Assembly: GCA_028283625.1 (NCBI GenBank)
Contig: JAPWKG010000003.1
Location: 19,147 to 83,146, forward strand
Reading direction: 5' to 3'
From: Acidobacteriaceae bacterium
GTDB taxonomy: Bacteria > Acidobacteriota > Terriglobia > Terriglobales > Acidobacteriaceae
DNA length: 64,000 nt
Positions 38,896 to 48,900 of this stretch are shown here, piece after piece (positions within the stretch are counted from its first letter, which is position 1; each line of letters starts with the position of its first letter). Position numbers and translations under genes: made by a program. The notes under the pieces are model-generated. The model was not told where the DNA came from. It saw only the letters and a list, made by a program, of their open reading frames with translations, and did no database searches.

Positions 38896-40176
38896 ATGGA
38901 CAAATTCGTCATTCGCGGCGGCAACCCCCTTCTCGGCACCATCAAGGTGTCCGGTGCCAAAAACTCGGCTCTTCCCTGCATGGCTGCAGCCATCCTGACG
39001 GAGGACGAAGTTGTTCTGGAAAACATTCCGCAGGTGCGGGACATTGAAACCGAGCGCAAACTGCTGGAGGCCATGGGGGCCGAAGTGGAGCTCGGCTATG
39101 GACGCGCGCAGCATCGAACCACCATCAAGTGCGCCATCCTCTCCGACCCCGTGGCCAAGTACGAAATCGTCAAAACCATGCGAGCGTCCTCGCTGGTGCT
39201 TGGCCCGCTCGTCGCACGCACCGGCATGGCGCGCGTTGCCATGCCCGGAGGCTGCAACATCGGCGGCCGCCCTATCGACCTGCACATCAAAGGTCTTGAA
39301 GCCATGGGGGCAACCATCACGCAGGACCACGGCTACCTGGAAGCCCGTGCCGATCGCCTGAAGGGTGCACACATCGTCTTCGACAAGATCACCGTAACGG
39401 GAACGGAAGATCTTCTGATGGCCGCCGCGCTTGCCGACGGCGAATCACTCTTTGAGAACTGCGCACGCGAGCCCGAGGTCACCGACCTTGCAGCGATGCT
39501 CAACGGCATGGGGGCTCAGATCGAAGGCGCAGGCACTTCGACCATGCGCATCAAGGGCGTTTCGAAGCTGCACGGCGTCCGACACCGCATCAATCCTGAT
39601 CGCATCGAAGCCGGGACGTTCCTCATCGCAGGCGCGATTACCGGCGGCGACCTCAACGTGGATTGCTGCAACCCCGAACACCTCGGCTCCCTGCTGAGCA
39701 AGCTGGAACAGTGCGGCGTGAAGCTGGAGATTGGCAAAGAAAACGTGCGCGTTCACTCCGGCGGCAAGCTGACCGCAACGGATATCTCCACCGAAGAGTA
39801 CCCGGGCTTCCCCACCGACATGCAGGCGCAGTTCATGGCTCTGCTGACGCAGTGTGAAGGTGCATCGCTGGTCACGGAAAACATCTTCGAAAACCGCTTC
39901 ATGCATGTGGGCGAACTCAACCGCATGGGCGCCAACATCAGCGTCTCAGGCCGCACAGCAACCGTGCGCGGCAAGACGCCGCTACAGGGTGCAGCCGTTA
40001 TGTGCTCCGACCTTCGTGCTTCCGCCGCTCTGGTGCTTGGAGCACTGGTTGCCGATGGAGAGTCGATCCTCGATCGTGTGTATCACATGGATCGCGGCTA
40101 CGAGCGCCTTGAAGAAAAGCTGCGAGGCGTCGGTGCTCAGATTCGCCGCATGGGCGAGATCTTCGGCAAGAAATAA
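38896..40176 (+). CDS. murA: UDP-N-acetylglucosamine 1-carboxyvinyltransferase
   Basis: The 426-aa enzyme commits UDP-GlcNAc to peptidoglycan by adding enolpyruvate. It has the substrate Lys-Asn pair in [12 protein letters not shown] and the active-site Cys in [13 protein letters not shown] (the fosfomycin target), so natural Cys-to-Asp resistance is absent. [17 protein letters not shown] and [19 protein letters not shown] are intact. It starts after a weak AGGT site. Confidence 0.98.
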   Translation: MDKFVIRGGNPLLGTIKVSGAKNSALPCMAAAILTEDEVVLENIPQVRDIETERKLLEAMGAEVELGYGRAQHRTTIKCAILSDPVAKYEIVKTMRASSLVLGPLVARTGMARVAMPGGCNIGGRPIDLHIKGLEAMGATITQDHGYLEARADRLKGAHIVFDKITVTGTEDLLMAAALADGESLFENCAREPEVTDLAAMLNGMGAQIEGAGTSTMRIKGVSKLHGVRHRINPDRIEAGTFLIAGAITGGDLNVDCCNPEHLGSLLSKLEQCGVKLEIGKENVRVHSGGKLTATDISTEEYPGFPTDMQAQFMALLTQCEGASLVTENIFENRFMHVGELNRMGANISVSGRTATVRGKTPLQGAAVMCSDLRASAALVLGALVADGESILDRVYHMDRGYERLEEKLRGVGAQIRRMGEIFGKK

Positions 40177-40236
40177 ACGCTTCCGGCATCATTCCTGAAA
40201 ACGCTGCGCAGGCATCGCGCTAGGATAACTAGCAAG

Positions 40237-41781
40237 ATGAATGCGCAGCTTTTCTTTCAGGCACCTAAAGACTTTTCGACGCCGCTTCTCGTTATCTTCG
40301 CCGTGGATATCGCCACCAGCAAGGGAGAGGCGCCCTCGCCTGCCCTGCTGACCACCTCAAACGTGATCGCACGCAACGCCTCACGCTGGCTAAGCACTGG
40401 AGAGTTCAAAGCCGGACTCGGCGAGACGCTGTTGCTCCATGCCCCGGAAGATATCGCAGCCGATCGCCTGCTCATCGTCGGGCTTGGCAAGGCGAAGTCG
40501 CTTTCTCTGGTGGAGTTGCGCAAAGGAGCAGGCACCGCCGTTCGCTTCGCTCGCCCACGCGGGCTGCGCGATCTGGCGCTGGGTTTTCCTGAGCTGCAGG
40601 CTCTTTCGGACGAACCCTCAACAGGGCTGGCCCAGCCATGGATCGCACGCGTTCTCGCAGAAGGCGCACAGCTTGCCAACTTCGATATCGACACCTATCG
40701 CTCCGACCACACGGACCAGAGCATGCACCGCGTTTCGCTGCTTCATGAAAAGGCAGACAAGAAGCTGCAGTCGGAGATTCAACAAGGTTTCCATGAAGGC
40801 ATCGTCCTTGGAGAATCACAAAACTTCGCTCGCATGCTGATCAACGAGCCGGGTAACGTTCTTACCCCTACCGAGCTCGGAAAGCGCACCGCAGCCATGG
40901 CGGCAGAGGTCGGGCTGCAGTGCGAGGTTCACTCGACAGAGAAACTTCTGGAGCTGGGTATGGGAGCCTTTTATGCCGTCGCCAAGGGCTCCGAACAACC
41001 GCCGGCACTCATCGTACTGCGCTATGAGCCAGAGCAGCCTGTAGCCGACGACGCACCGACACTTGGCCTCGTCGGCAAGGGCATCACCTTCGACACTGGG
41101 GGCATCTCGCTCAAGCCGGCAGACGGCATGGACAAAATGAAGTACGACATGGGCGGTGCCGCTGCAATGCTCGGTGCCATGCGGGCAATCGCATTGCTGA
41201 AGCCACAGGTACGCGTGCTTTCCGTAATTTGTTCCTGCGAGAACATGCCTTCAGGCAGCTCCTACAAGCCAGGCGATGTACTCACCGCGATGAGTGGTAC
41301 CACGATCGAGGTCTTGAACACGGACGCGGAGGGTCGGCTGGTGCTTGCCGATGGACTTCACTACGCCAAGACGCTCGGCGCAACGCACCTGATCAACGCC
41401 GCGACCCTCACGGGTGCCATCGGCGTCGCGCTTGGTCAGCTCAACGCAGGTCTGTTTTCCAACGACGACAACACCTGCGCACAGTTTCAACGTGCGCTTA
41501 CGCTCAGCGGCGAGAAGTTCTGGCGGATGCCCTGCACGGACGACTATCGCGACGTCATCAAGAGCTCGATTGGCGACATCATGAACACCGGCGGCTCACG
41601 CTATGGCGGCGCAATCTCCGCTGCCATGTTCCTCAAAGAGTTTGCAGGCGACACGCCCTGGATTCATCTCGACATCGCCAACATGGCCTGGATCGACGAC
41701 GTTCGTCCGTGGCAAAGCAAGGGCCCTGCAGGCGTCGGCGTTCGTTCGATTGTGGAGTGGGCACGCAGCTACCAAGGCTAG
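40237..41781 (+). CDS. pepA: Leucyl aminopeptidase, M17 family
   Basis: This 514-aa protein has an N-terminal regulatory macro-like domain and a C-terminal dizinc peptidase domain. Metal and catalytic motifs are VGKGITFDTGGISLKPADGM, YDMGGAAAMLGAM and NTDAEGRLVLADGL, with the catalytic Arg in the last. It forms hexamers that trim N-terminal residues. Some members also bind DNA, which cannot be judged here. The stop codon overlaps the 5' base of a strong hairpin. Confidence 0.95.
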   Translation: MNAQLFFQAPKDFSTPLLVIFAVDIATSKGEAPSPALLTTSNVIARNASRWLSTGEFKAGLGETLLLHAPEDIAADRLLIVGLGKAKSLSLVELRKGAGTAVRFARPRGLRDLALGFPELQALSDEPSTGLAQPWIARVLAEGAQLANFDIDTYRSDHTDQSMHRVSLLHEKADKKLQSEIQQGFHEGIVLGESQNFARMLINEPGNVLTPTELGKRTAAMAAEVGLQCEVHSTEKLLELGMGAFYAVAKGSEQPPALIVLRYEPEQPVADDAPTLGLVGKGITFDTGGISLKPADGMDKMKYDMGGAAAMLGAMRAIALLKPQVRVLSVICSCENMPSGSSYKPGDVLTAMSGTTIEVLNTDAEGRLVLADGLHYAKTLGATHLINAATLTGAIGVALGQLNAGLFSNDDNTCAQFQRALTLSGEKFWRMPCTDDYRDVIKSSIGDIMNTGGSRYGGAISAAMFLKEFAGDTPWIHLDIANMAWIDDVRPWQSKGPAGVGVRSIVEWARSYQG

Positions 41782-41822
41782 CACGTAGGTCCTGCTCCCC
41801 ACGGTGAGCAGGACCTACGTGC
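41781..41822. terminator. 17-bp hairpin between convergent pepA and the next gene
   Basis: GCACGTAGGTCCTGCTC / GAGCAGGACCTACGTGC is perfect over 17 bp with an 8-nt loop. It has no clear T-tract, but its place between two convergent stops argues for a bidirectional terminator. Confidence 0.65.
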
Positions 41823-41829
41823 CTGACGT

Positions 41830-42507
41830 TCAAAGGCTTACTGACGAAAACACGGAATCATCCTGCAGATTCGAGGTCTGCTCCGTTCTGCCGGGAAGAA
41901 AATCCGTCACGCGTGGTTGGTGATCCCCGCTTCCATCTCCAAAGACTGCAATGCAGTAGTGCGCAATCTTCCTTCGAGCCTCGCGGCTCAAAGACACGCC
42001 TACGCCGCCATCGGTTGTCAGCGTCCCGTAGGACGCACGTACATCCGCTCCTGCAGCATGGTAGAAGCCCGGCTGCACTACCGGCACCTCGAAGCGGAAG
42101 TGATAGAGCTGCGGGTCGCGAGCATCGCGCCAACCGACGCCCCCTCCTCCCATGGCGTCCGCCGCAGGAACCCGCAAGGAGGCACGTTGAAACTTCGGGT
42201 GCTCTCCCAAACCCATTTGCAGGTCAGTAAAGATAGCCTTCGCATTCTCTACATTTTCAATGCGCAGCGTGAAGTGAACGATGTCCCCGTAGCGCACGCT
42301 CTGGCAACGCCCGTCTGTAGGCAGCTCCTGCGTTGAGGCCACAGCAGCAGCAGGCTGTAGAGATTCCTGAACAGGCTGCTGTGACGGCCAGCCTGGTACA
42401 TTCACCGGACCGTTCGCGCGCGGATCACTCGACAGGCTCATCTGCTGCGCGCCCGCAACGGAGCTCGCAGCATACAGCAGCCACATCCATCTCCACGCAC
42501 GCGTCAT
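41830..42507 (-). CDS. Secreted protein of unknown function
   Basis: The 225-aa product has a signal peptide (MTRAWRWMWLLYAASSVAGAQQ), a Pro/Gln-rich stretch, and a beta-rich domain from about residue 65 (GDIVHFTLRIENVENAKAIFTDLQM, then LYHFRFEVPVVQPGFYHA), which has the feel of an immunoglobulin-like or carbohydrate-binding beta-sandwich. One Cys lies before the domain and one late. I do not recognise the family. It is 106 bp downstream of argS in the same direction. Confidence 0.65.
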   Translation of the reverse strand: MTRAWRWMWLLYAASSVAGAQQMSLSSDPRANGPVNVPGWPSQQPVQESLQPAAAVASTQELPTDGRCQSVRYGDIVHFTLRIENVENAKAIFTDLQMGLGEHPKFQRASLRVPAADAMGGGGVGWRDARDPQLYHFRFEVPVVQPGFYHAAGADVRASYGTLTTDGGVGVSLSREARRKIAHYCIAVFGDGSGDHQPRVTDFLPGRTEQTSNLQDDSVFSSVSL

Positions 42508-42613
42508 CTAGCGGACTCCAGGAAAAGCTCAGACTGACTCACAGATTAGCCCTGCGAACCCGCTGCGCATAGAACTTCCCTGATTCGTTACCGTGCAGAT
42601 ACGTCCGGCGCAA

Positions 42614-44593
42614 TTACATCGCGCTTGGTACGCTGATGCCCAGCCATGCCAGCAGCTGCACCAGCGAACGCCGCGCAACGGCCGCCGTAGCCAGCAGCAC
42701 CGTCTTCTTCGTAGCATCCGGCTCGTTCAGCACATGGTGCCGGTGATAGAAGTTGTTGAACCCCTGCGCCAGAACAAAAGCGTACTTTGCCAACACCGCC
42801 GGTTCAGCCTGCGCAATGCCCTGCTCCAGAACATGCGACAGACGCGAGCAAGCCAGCCACACCTCCCACACAGAGTCTTCCGCCAGTACCGCCGAGGCAT
42901 CCAATGCAGCAAACTCACGCAACACCGCGTCTTCTTCCACGCCTGCCTTACGGAAGATATTTGCCGCACGAACGGCTGCGTACTGCGCATAGGGTCCCGT
43001 CTCGCCTTCAAAGCTCAGCGCATCGCGGAAGTCGAAGGCGATCAAAGTATTGCGCGTAAAGCGCAACATGAAGTATCGCAGCGCGCCTACGCCAATCGCC
43101 TCTGCAATGGCCGCGCGCTCAGCGCTTTCCAACTCAGGATGGCGCTTCTCTACTTCTTCGCGAGCAGCGCCGATCATACGATCGATCAGGTCATCGGCTT
43201 TTACTCCAAAGCCCTTGCGACCGCTCACCTCAAGATACTGCTTCGCCTTGTCTTCTTCGCTCAGCGTGTAGCCAAGCTCTTCCGCCGTGCGCGGTGTCAG
43301 AGCGACGAACGCATAGTTCAGATGCGTGTACTTCTCTGCCGCCTCAACGTAGCCCAACGCGCGAAGCGCTTCCTTGACCTGCGTCTGTGGATCGTCCTGA
43401 CGCGAATCGATCACGTTATAAATCGCATCGGCGTGGCCAAAGCTCGGATGAGGCTCCTCTCCCTCCGTCGTCGACACCCAGCAGGTATGCGATAGATACT
43501 CGCGAAACTTTGCGTAACCAAAGTCCAGCCCCAGCAGACCGAACTTCCAAAGGTGATACGCGATGTCCTTTCCGACATACGTTACCGTTCCATTGGAACG
43601 AATGAGGATCTTTGCATCCTCATCAACCTCGCCTTCGGCCAGAGCCGGCGCGCCCGCACGGCGCATCACCCACGCACCCGCATTCTTTCCCGCGGTCTCT
43701 TTGTAGAGAACGCCCTTCTCCACCATCAGCTTGCGCGCATGCTCCCAGAAGTGCAGATGAAGAATCTCGCTCTCGCGCGGCAGAAAGTCATACTCGATGC
43801 CGAGACGCTCCATCGTCTCAAGGTGACGGCGTAGAACACCGGTTGCAATCAGCTCTGCGATGGCGGCGGTATCGTTACCGCCTGCTTCAATCGCATGCAG
43901 TGTGTCGAGACGCAGCTTCTTGCGCTCCGCGACCTTCTCAGGCTCTGCGTCGTACCACTGCGAGACGCGCGCATAAAGATCCCAGCAAGCGTAGTCCAAA
44001 CGCTGCTCACGCTCAGCAAGGTTCGCGATCCAACCGCGCACGCCTTCAAGCGTCATGCCTTCCAACACCGTTACCGCCACGACGATGTCCGCAACCTGAA
44101 CGCCAGTGTTATCGATGTAGTTCTGGACACCGGTGGCATAGCCCGGCTTCCAGGCATCAGGCCGCACCATGCGCGCAAAGGTATCCCCCAGGATGGCGTT
44201 GCGCAGATGTCCAACATGCGCCGCCTTATTTGGGTTGATGCTCGTGTGCTCGATTAGGCGAAAGCCTTCGCCTCCAACCGTGGCATGCTCGCCTGCTGCC
44301 AGCCGTTGCGCAGTAGCGGCACGGTCAAGCTTTACATTCAGGTAGCCGGCACCCGCAATCTCCACGCTCGCTACACCGGGGATCTCCGCCAGCAACGGCT
44401 GCAGCTCCTGCGCAATCGCACGAGGAGCTTTCTTCAATCGCTTGGCCAGCTCAAAGGCAACCGGAAGCGCCATCTCGCCAAACTCCAGCTTCGGAGGAAG
44501 CTCCACAACCAACGATGGAAGCTCTATCTGATAGCGCTCGGCAAGGAGCGATTGAATACGTGACTGAATTCCCTGTTGAAGAATGCGATACAT
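42614..44593 (-). CDS. argS: Arginine-tRNA ligase
   Basis: This 659-aa class I synthetase has an N-terminal Add1 domain recognising the tRNA D-loop, the HIGH signature as NPNKAAHVGHLRNAILGD, a KMSKS-equivalent in VSGRKGFGVKADDL (most ArgRS lack canonical KMSKS), and the C-terminal DALR anticodon-binding domain (LRYFMLRFTRNTLIAFDF to the end). The size is slightly above average. It is 53 bp downstream of the flippase-like gene. Confidence 0.96.
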   Translation of the reverse strand: MYRILQQGIQSRIQSLLAERYQIELPSLVVELPPKLEFGEMALPVAFELAKRLKKAPRAIAQELQPLLAEIPGVASVEIAGAGYLNVKLDRAATAQRLAAGEHATVGGEGFRLIEHTSINPNKAAHVGHLRNAILGDTFARMVRPDAWKPGYATGVQNYIDNTGVQVADIVVAVTVLEGMTLEGVRGWIANLAEREQRLDYACWDLYARVSQWYDAEPEKVAERKKLRLDTLHAIEAGGNDTAAIAELIATGVLRRHLETMERLGIEYDFLPRESEILHLHFWEHARKLMVEKGVLYKETAGKNAGAWVMRRAGAPALAEGEVDEDAKILIRSNGTVTYVGKDIAYHLWKFGLLGLDFGYAKFREYLSHTCWVSTTEGEEPHPSFGHADAIYNVIDSRQDDPQTQVKEALRALGYVEAAEKYTHLNYAFVALTPRTAEELGYTLSEEDKAKQYLEVSGRKGFGVKADDLIDRMIGAAREEVEKRHPELESAERAAIAEAIGVGALRYFMLRFTRNTLIAFDFRDALSFEGETGPYAQYAAVRAANIFRKAGVEEDAVLREFAALDASAVLAEDSVWEVWLACSRLSHVLEQGIAQAEPAVLAKYAFVLAQGFNNFYHRHHVLNEPDATKKTVLLATAAVARRSLVQLLAWLGISVPSAM

Positions 44594-44646
44594 AACGGCT
44601 CTAACTCATAGCCCCTGCCTCAGCAGGCGGCTTCTTCCTGTCGTAC

Positions 44647-45681
44647 TTAAATCTCTGTGGCGCTTGGTAGCGCTTCCACTTCATCAAGCAACGGTTTATG
44701 AAATGCCCGCCGTGCGCGGTGAATAAGGAACATTGCACCGCCAACGCCCGTAAGCGCCAGCAGCAACCACACATGCATTAGAAGGCCAAAGGTTGCGGCC
44801 CACTTTACCCCGGCTCCGTGCCTCACCAAAGCATCTTGGCAGGCCAGCTCAAAGGGGCCGATCCCTCCCGGAGAGCTGGGAATCAGAAAGGACAGATTCG
44901 CCTCCGCTACCGCTTGCCAGGGTCCAACCCAATCCGTCGATAGGCCGATCAGCTTTGACGCCGAAGCGTACATCAAACCTTCAAAGCCCCATGCCAGCAG
45001 GCTGTAAACAATCAACATCAACGTGCCTGCGATGCCGATCTTCTCAATGCAGTCGATCGCGAGCGACAACCAATGCTCGATCTTCTTGACCAGGCCGTTT
45101 TGGGTCTTCTGCGCCAGGCTCTGAACCGGAGCATGCAGTTGCTTGGCGCCGAAGATCAACACCAGAAGGCCTACCGTCGAGATCACGACGCAAAGCTCAG
45201 CAACAAGCCGGGCGTGCGGGGAAACGCCTTGCCCGAAACGCATCGTAAAAACGACCATAACGGCCAGAGTGAAGACATCCAGCAGCTTTTCCAGGATCAC
45301 CGTAGAAAGCACGGTGGTCGAGGTCGTACCAAGATCGCTGGCGTAGGTAAAGACGCGCATAATGTCCCCAATGCGTAGCGGCAAAATGTTATTTGCCGCC
45401 AGCGAAGTCATCAGCACGCGTGCGCAAGTGGAGAACTTTGATCCCATCGGCCGCAGCATCCACCACCAGCGGAAGCAGCGCATCGTATAGCCGAGAAAGG
45501 TAAAGCCCAGCACCGCAACCACCCACACCCATGAGGTAATGTGGATGCTGCGAAAAACATGCGGATCAAAACCGCGGGACCCATCCGGGTGACGCCGAAT
45601 ATAAGTCCACCAAATGAAGAAGGCGCTCACCGCAAATCCAGGAAGGATTTTCAGCAGGCTCTTGGCGCGATCACGCGTCAT
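44647..45681 (-). CDS. YbhN/AglD-type flippase-like membrane protein (LPG synthase TM family)
   Basis: I prefer ATG 45681 (344 aa), with GGAGA nine bases upstream, to GTG 45687. It has about eight membrane helices and the family motifs FLGYTMRCFRWWWMLRP, TSLAANNILPLRIGDIMRVF and SFLIPSSPGGIGPFELA (the PGGIG signature). It lacks the soluble lysyl-transferase domain of MprF. Members are thought to move lipids or lipid-linked sugars. It lies downstream of bcsC, but a gap of 250 bp makes cotranscription uncertain. Confidence 0.85.
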   Translation of the reverse strand: MTRDRAKSLLKILPGFAVSAFFIWWTYIRRHPDGSRGFDPHVFRSIHITSWVWVVAVLGFTFLGYTMRCFRWWWMLRPMGSKFSTCARVLMTSLAANNILPLRIGDIMRVFTYASDLGTTSTTVLSTVILEKLLDVFTLAVMVVFTMRFGQGVSPHARLVAELCVVISTVGLLVLIFGAKQLHAPVQSLAQKTQNGLVKKIEHWLSLAIDCIEKIGIAGTLMLIVYSLLAWGFEGLMYASASKLIGLSTDWVGPWQAVAEANLSFLIPSSPGGIGPFELACQDALVRHGAGVKWAATFGLLMHVWLLLALTGVGGAMFLIHRARRAFHKPLLDEVEALPSATEI

Positions 45682-45931
45682 GCGCACGTCTCCTGGGTCG
45701 ACGGTACCCGTCGAATGGAAAAGGTTCTAATCATCAAGCCTCTTCATTGTATCGTTCGCCCGGCAGAGGACTTCCACCACCTGCAAAGGCTGCTGGACGA
45801 TACGAATTCGGAAATGGCCAGGAGAAGCGCAGCAACAGTACCGCAGCCGAACTCTCTTGTCACGCAATCCGGAGTGCCACTCGAAGACACACGTCCGCAT
45901 TTGCGATTGGAGCCTGCCGCTTGAAGCAAAA

Positions 45932-48900
45932 CTAAGGAACACGAACCGGCCGGAATCCTTCAATCGGGAAGAGTCCCGTAGGATACGTGGCCGTTTGCAC
46001 CTGAGGGCGGAAGGTATAGCGTGCAAACGCGCCGCCCGAAACATAGTTGTAGTTGTTGGTATTGTTGCCGGTCAGGAAGCCACCCACGTACCAGTGCTCA
46101 TTCACCTGATACGCAACCTGGGAATCGATCGAATAATTCAATCCCGTATTGGAGTTCAGGTTCAAACCGCAGAACGGATTGCAGGCAGCGGCCGGAACAG
46201 TAGCCTGAGCGGGAGCATCGGATGCCAGCGGGAAGTAGTACTGCGTATCTTCCTGGAAGGTCTGGATGCCGATTGCTCCATTGATCGTGTAGTGCAGATG
46301 CTCCTTCCAGTGCCCTGTCCACGAGATCGGCAGACTGGCGAGGAAGTACACGTTCGGGCTGAAGTAACCACCCAAACCATACGTGTAGCCACGCTCGTTG
46401 TACTGGTAGTGCGATCCATAGAGCGTACCGCCAATATTCAGCGAACCGTAGTCTTCCCAGGTTGCAACGCGGAAGTAAGCGCCCATGGTTCCGGAGAACT
46501 CGTGATTTTCCAGCACGTGGTATCCGGTCAGGTCGGCTCCATCGGCCTGCAGATAGAGCCCGGACTTTTCATCCCCGGCATCGAAGCGAACGCCACCGCC
46601 GGTGGAAACCACACCACCCCAGATATTACCGTTCGACGACGGATTCGGGTCCCGCATACCGGCATAGGAAAGCATCGTCTGCTTCACCGCATCACGGCCG
46701 CCAAAGAGCGTGAAGTGTGAGTTCCCGGGACGCCACTTCGCACGTCCAATCAGGTTCGAGACCGGAAAGCCATACGGCGTATAGCCAATCGCGCCTGCAA
46801 ACGTGTTGGTCGTCAACTGCAACTCGCCACCGACACCGGAAGCAAACTGCTGGAAGTTGCCTGAGGTCTGGCTGTCATACAGCGTGCCCAGAATCGGCTC
46901 ACCGACGTAGGTCGTCGGGAAGGTGAACTTCCCTGCATCCAGAAAGACCGCTTCCGGCACAAGCGAGAGGCGCGCCGTCTTTCCGAGTGCGAACGAAACC
47001 TCAAACGGTACCGTCAGTGAGGCCAGGCGGTCGATTCCCGGCTGCCCGCTGCGGTAGGCCGCAATTACGCTGCCACCCAGCCAGTTTGAGAAACCCGACT
47101 CGATCAAAGCGAGATCGAGTTGCGTCTGCTGGCGCTCCGTCAACGGAGCTTTCGGATTCATCGACGTACGTGGATCAAAATAACCACGCAGCGGCGGCAG
47201 ATTGCGATCACGAAGGTCCGTGTCCGTCGGTGCAGGCGGCAAAGCGTAGGTCTGCGGAAGCTCGGGCGTCCCCTCATTCTGCATCGGCTGAGGATAGACC
47301 GGATAGTTCATCGGCCCCTGGCTTACCGGAGGAGGAGAGTAGCTGCGCGTGGAACGATGTGTCGTCGTTCTGCGCGGTGCCCGTTCTGTCGAATGTGTCC
47401 GCGGCTGCGGATACTGCTGTCCCGGCGTGCCCTGCTGCTGTTGCTGCATGGTCACAGTTTGACCGGTCGTATCCTGCGCATAGCCTGAAGTCGGCGCCAT
47501 GGGGGCCAGTATGCTCATGCTGGAGGAAGGCACCGCCTCCGAGCGCTGGACCTGCGTGCCTTGTGCCGGAGCCGTGGTGTACTGCGTCGTCGACAGCGCG
47601 GCATTGGAGCTGTCATTATCCGTTGCATAACTCTCTACCGGAGGATGACTCGTTCCCTCCAGCACCGCCGGCGCATGCTGCTGGTTGGCGCGGATTGCCT
47701 CTGCCCGCTCCCGCGCAGTCAAGCGATGAGACTGCACCGGAGGAGCATAGGTAATCGTGCGATCCGCAGAGTGCGGCACAGGCGTCAGCCTGGATTCGCC
47801 CGGCACAAAGATCGGAGGAGGAACATAGTGCGGCTGTTCTGTGGAGGCCGTGCTACGGACGGTCGTTGTCTCCGCAGCCTCTCTGGTTGCACGTAGATGA
47901 ATCGGCCGTGGTGTGCTGCTGGCAGGCGAGCTTGCGCTCGTTGGCGTTGAAGCCTGTGAGCTCACACCGAAGTTGGCGAACGCATTCCCTGAGGACGCCC
48001 CCGCAGCACTGTGCGGCTTCGCTGCCACGTGCGAACCAGTGGTGCTCTTACGCTTTTTTCTGGAAACAGGATAAGGGCTGTTCGAAACCGGATACGAAGC
48101 CTCCTGCCCGGAAGCGCTCATAAAGGCAGCGGTCTCCATGCGGTCAGAGCCCTGATGGCTCACCCCGAGATAGGAGAGCACGGGGAGCGCATCGGGCTCA
48201 GCAAGCGACGTCTTCGCGCGCCCCGTCACACGTCCCAAAAGCGCATCGGCAGAACCATCTCCCGGCATCGTCTCTCCGGGTACAAAGGAGCGGTACGGAC
48301 CGTACTTGGCTTCCATCGCCGGGGACGGCTTCAGGCGCAAAACCGCCTGTTGCGATGGCTTCCGTTGCGTACGTCCGGGAAGCTCAGGCTGGGTGACCGA
48401 CGACTGCGGAGGAAGATAATCCCCCAGCGTTGTCTTCTTGGTCGAGGGGCGAACACTCGGAGCCGCATCGTCCACAGAGCTACCGTTCAGACCATCGCTT
48501 GTTGCTCCCTCCAGCGACTGCACGGCTGATCCCGTTCCCCGCGGTACGGAGTTTGACAGCGCAGAAGAGCGACGGCTAAGAACCACAGGAGCCTGCGCAG
48601 CGCTTCCAAAACTCGGGAGATAGGGCTCGGTGTACGCAGGCTGGGAGACCGTATCCGCGTCCTGTGCCCCCGTAGAGTTCGTGCGCACGGGAGCATCCGG
48701 TTGGGAAAGCAGCGTAGGAAGATCGTCCTGCCTCTCCACACTCGGCAAACGCGCCGGTGCGGGTGCGTGTTCGAGAGCTTCTGCCAGCTCCGCCCCCGGA
48801 TCAGGCTGCGGCATCGACGACAACGAGGCGCGGTAATAATCTGCCGCACGCCCCGGATTGCCGCGAGCGGTTTCAAATCTTGCTGCCAGCCCTAAAAGCT

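Noticed and set aside
45727-46044. 105-aa minus ORF near the bcsC 3' end
   Set aside because: It overlaps the bcsC coding end in another frame and has no recognisable features.
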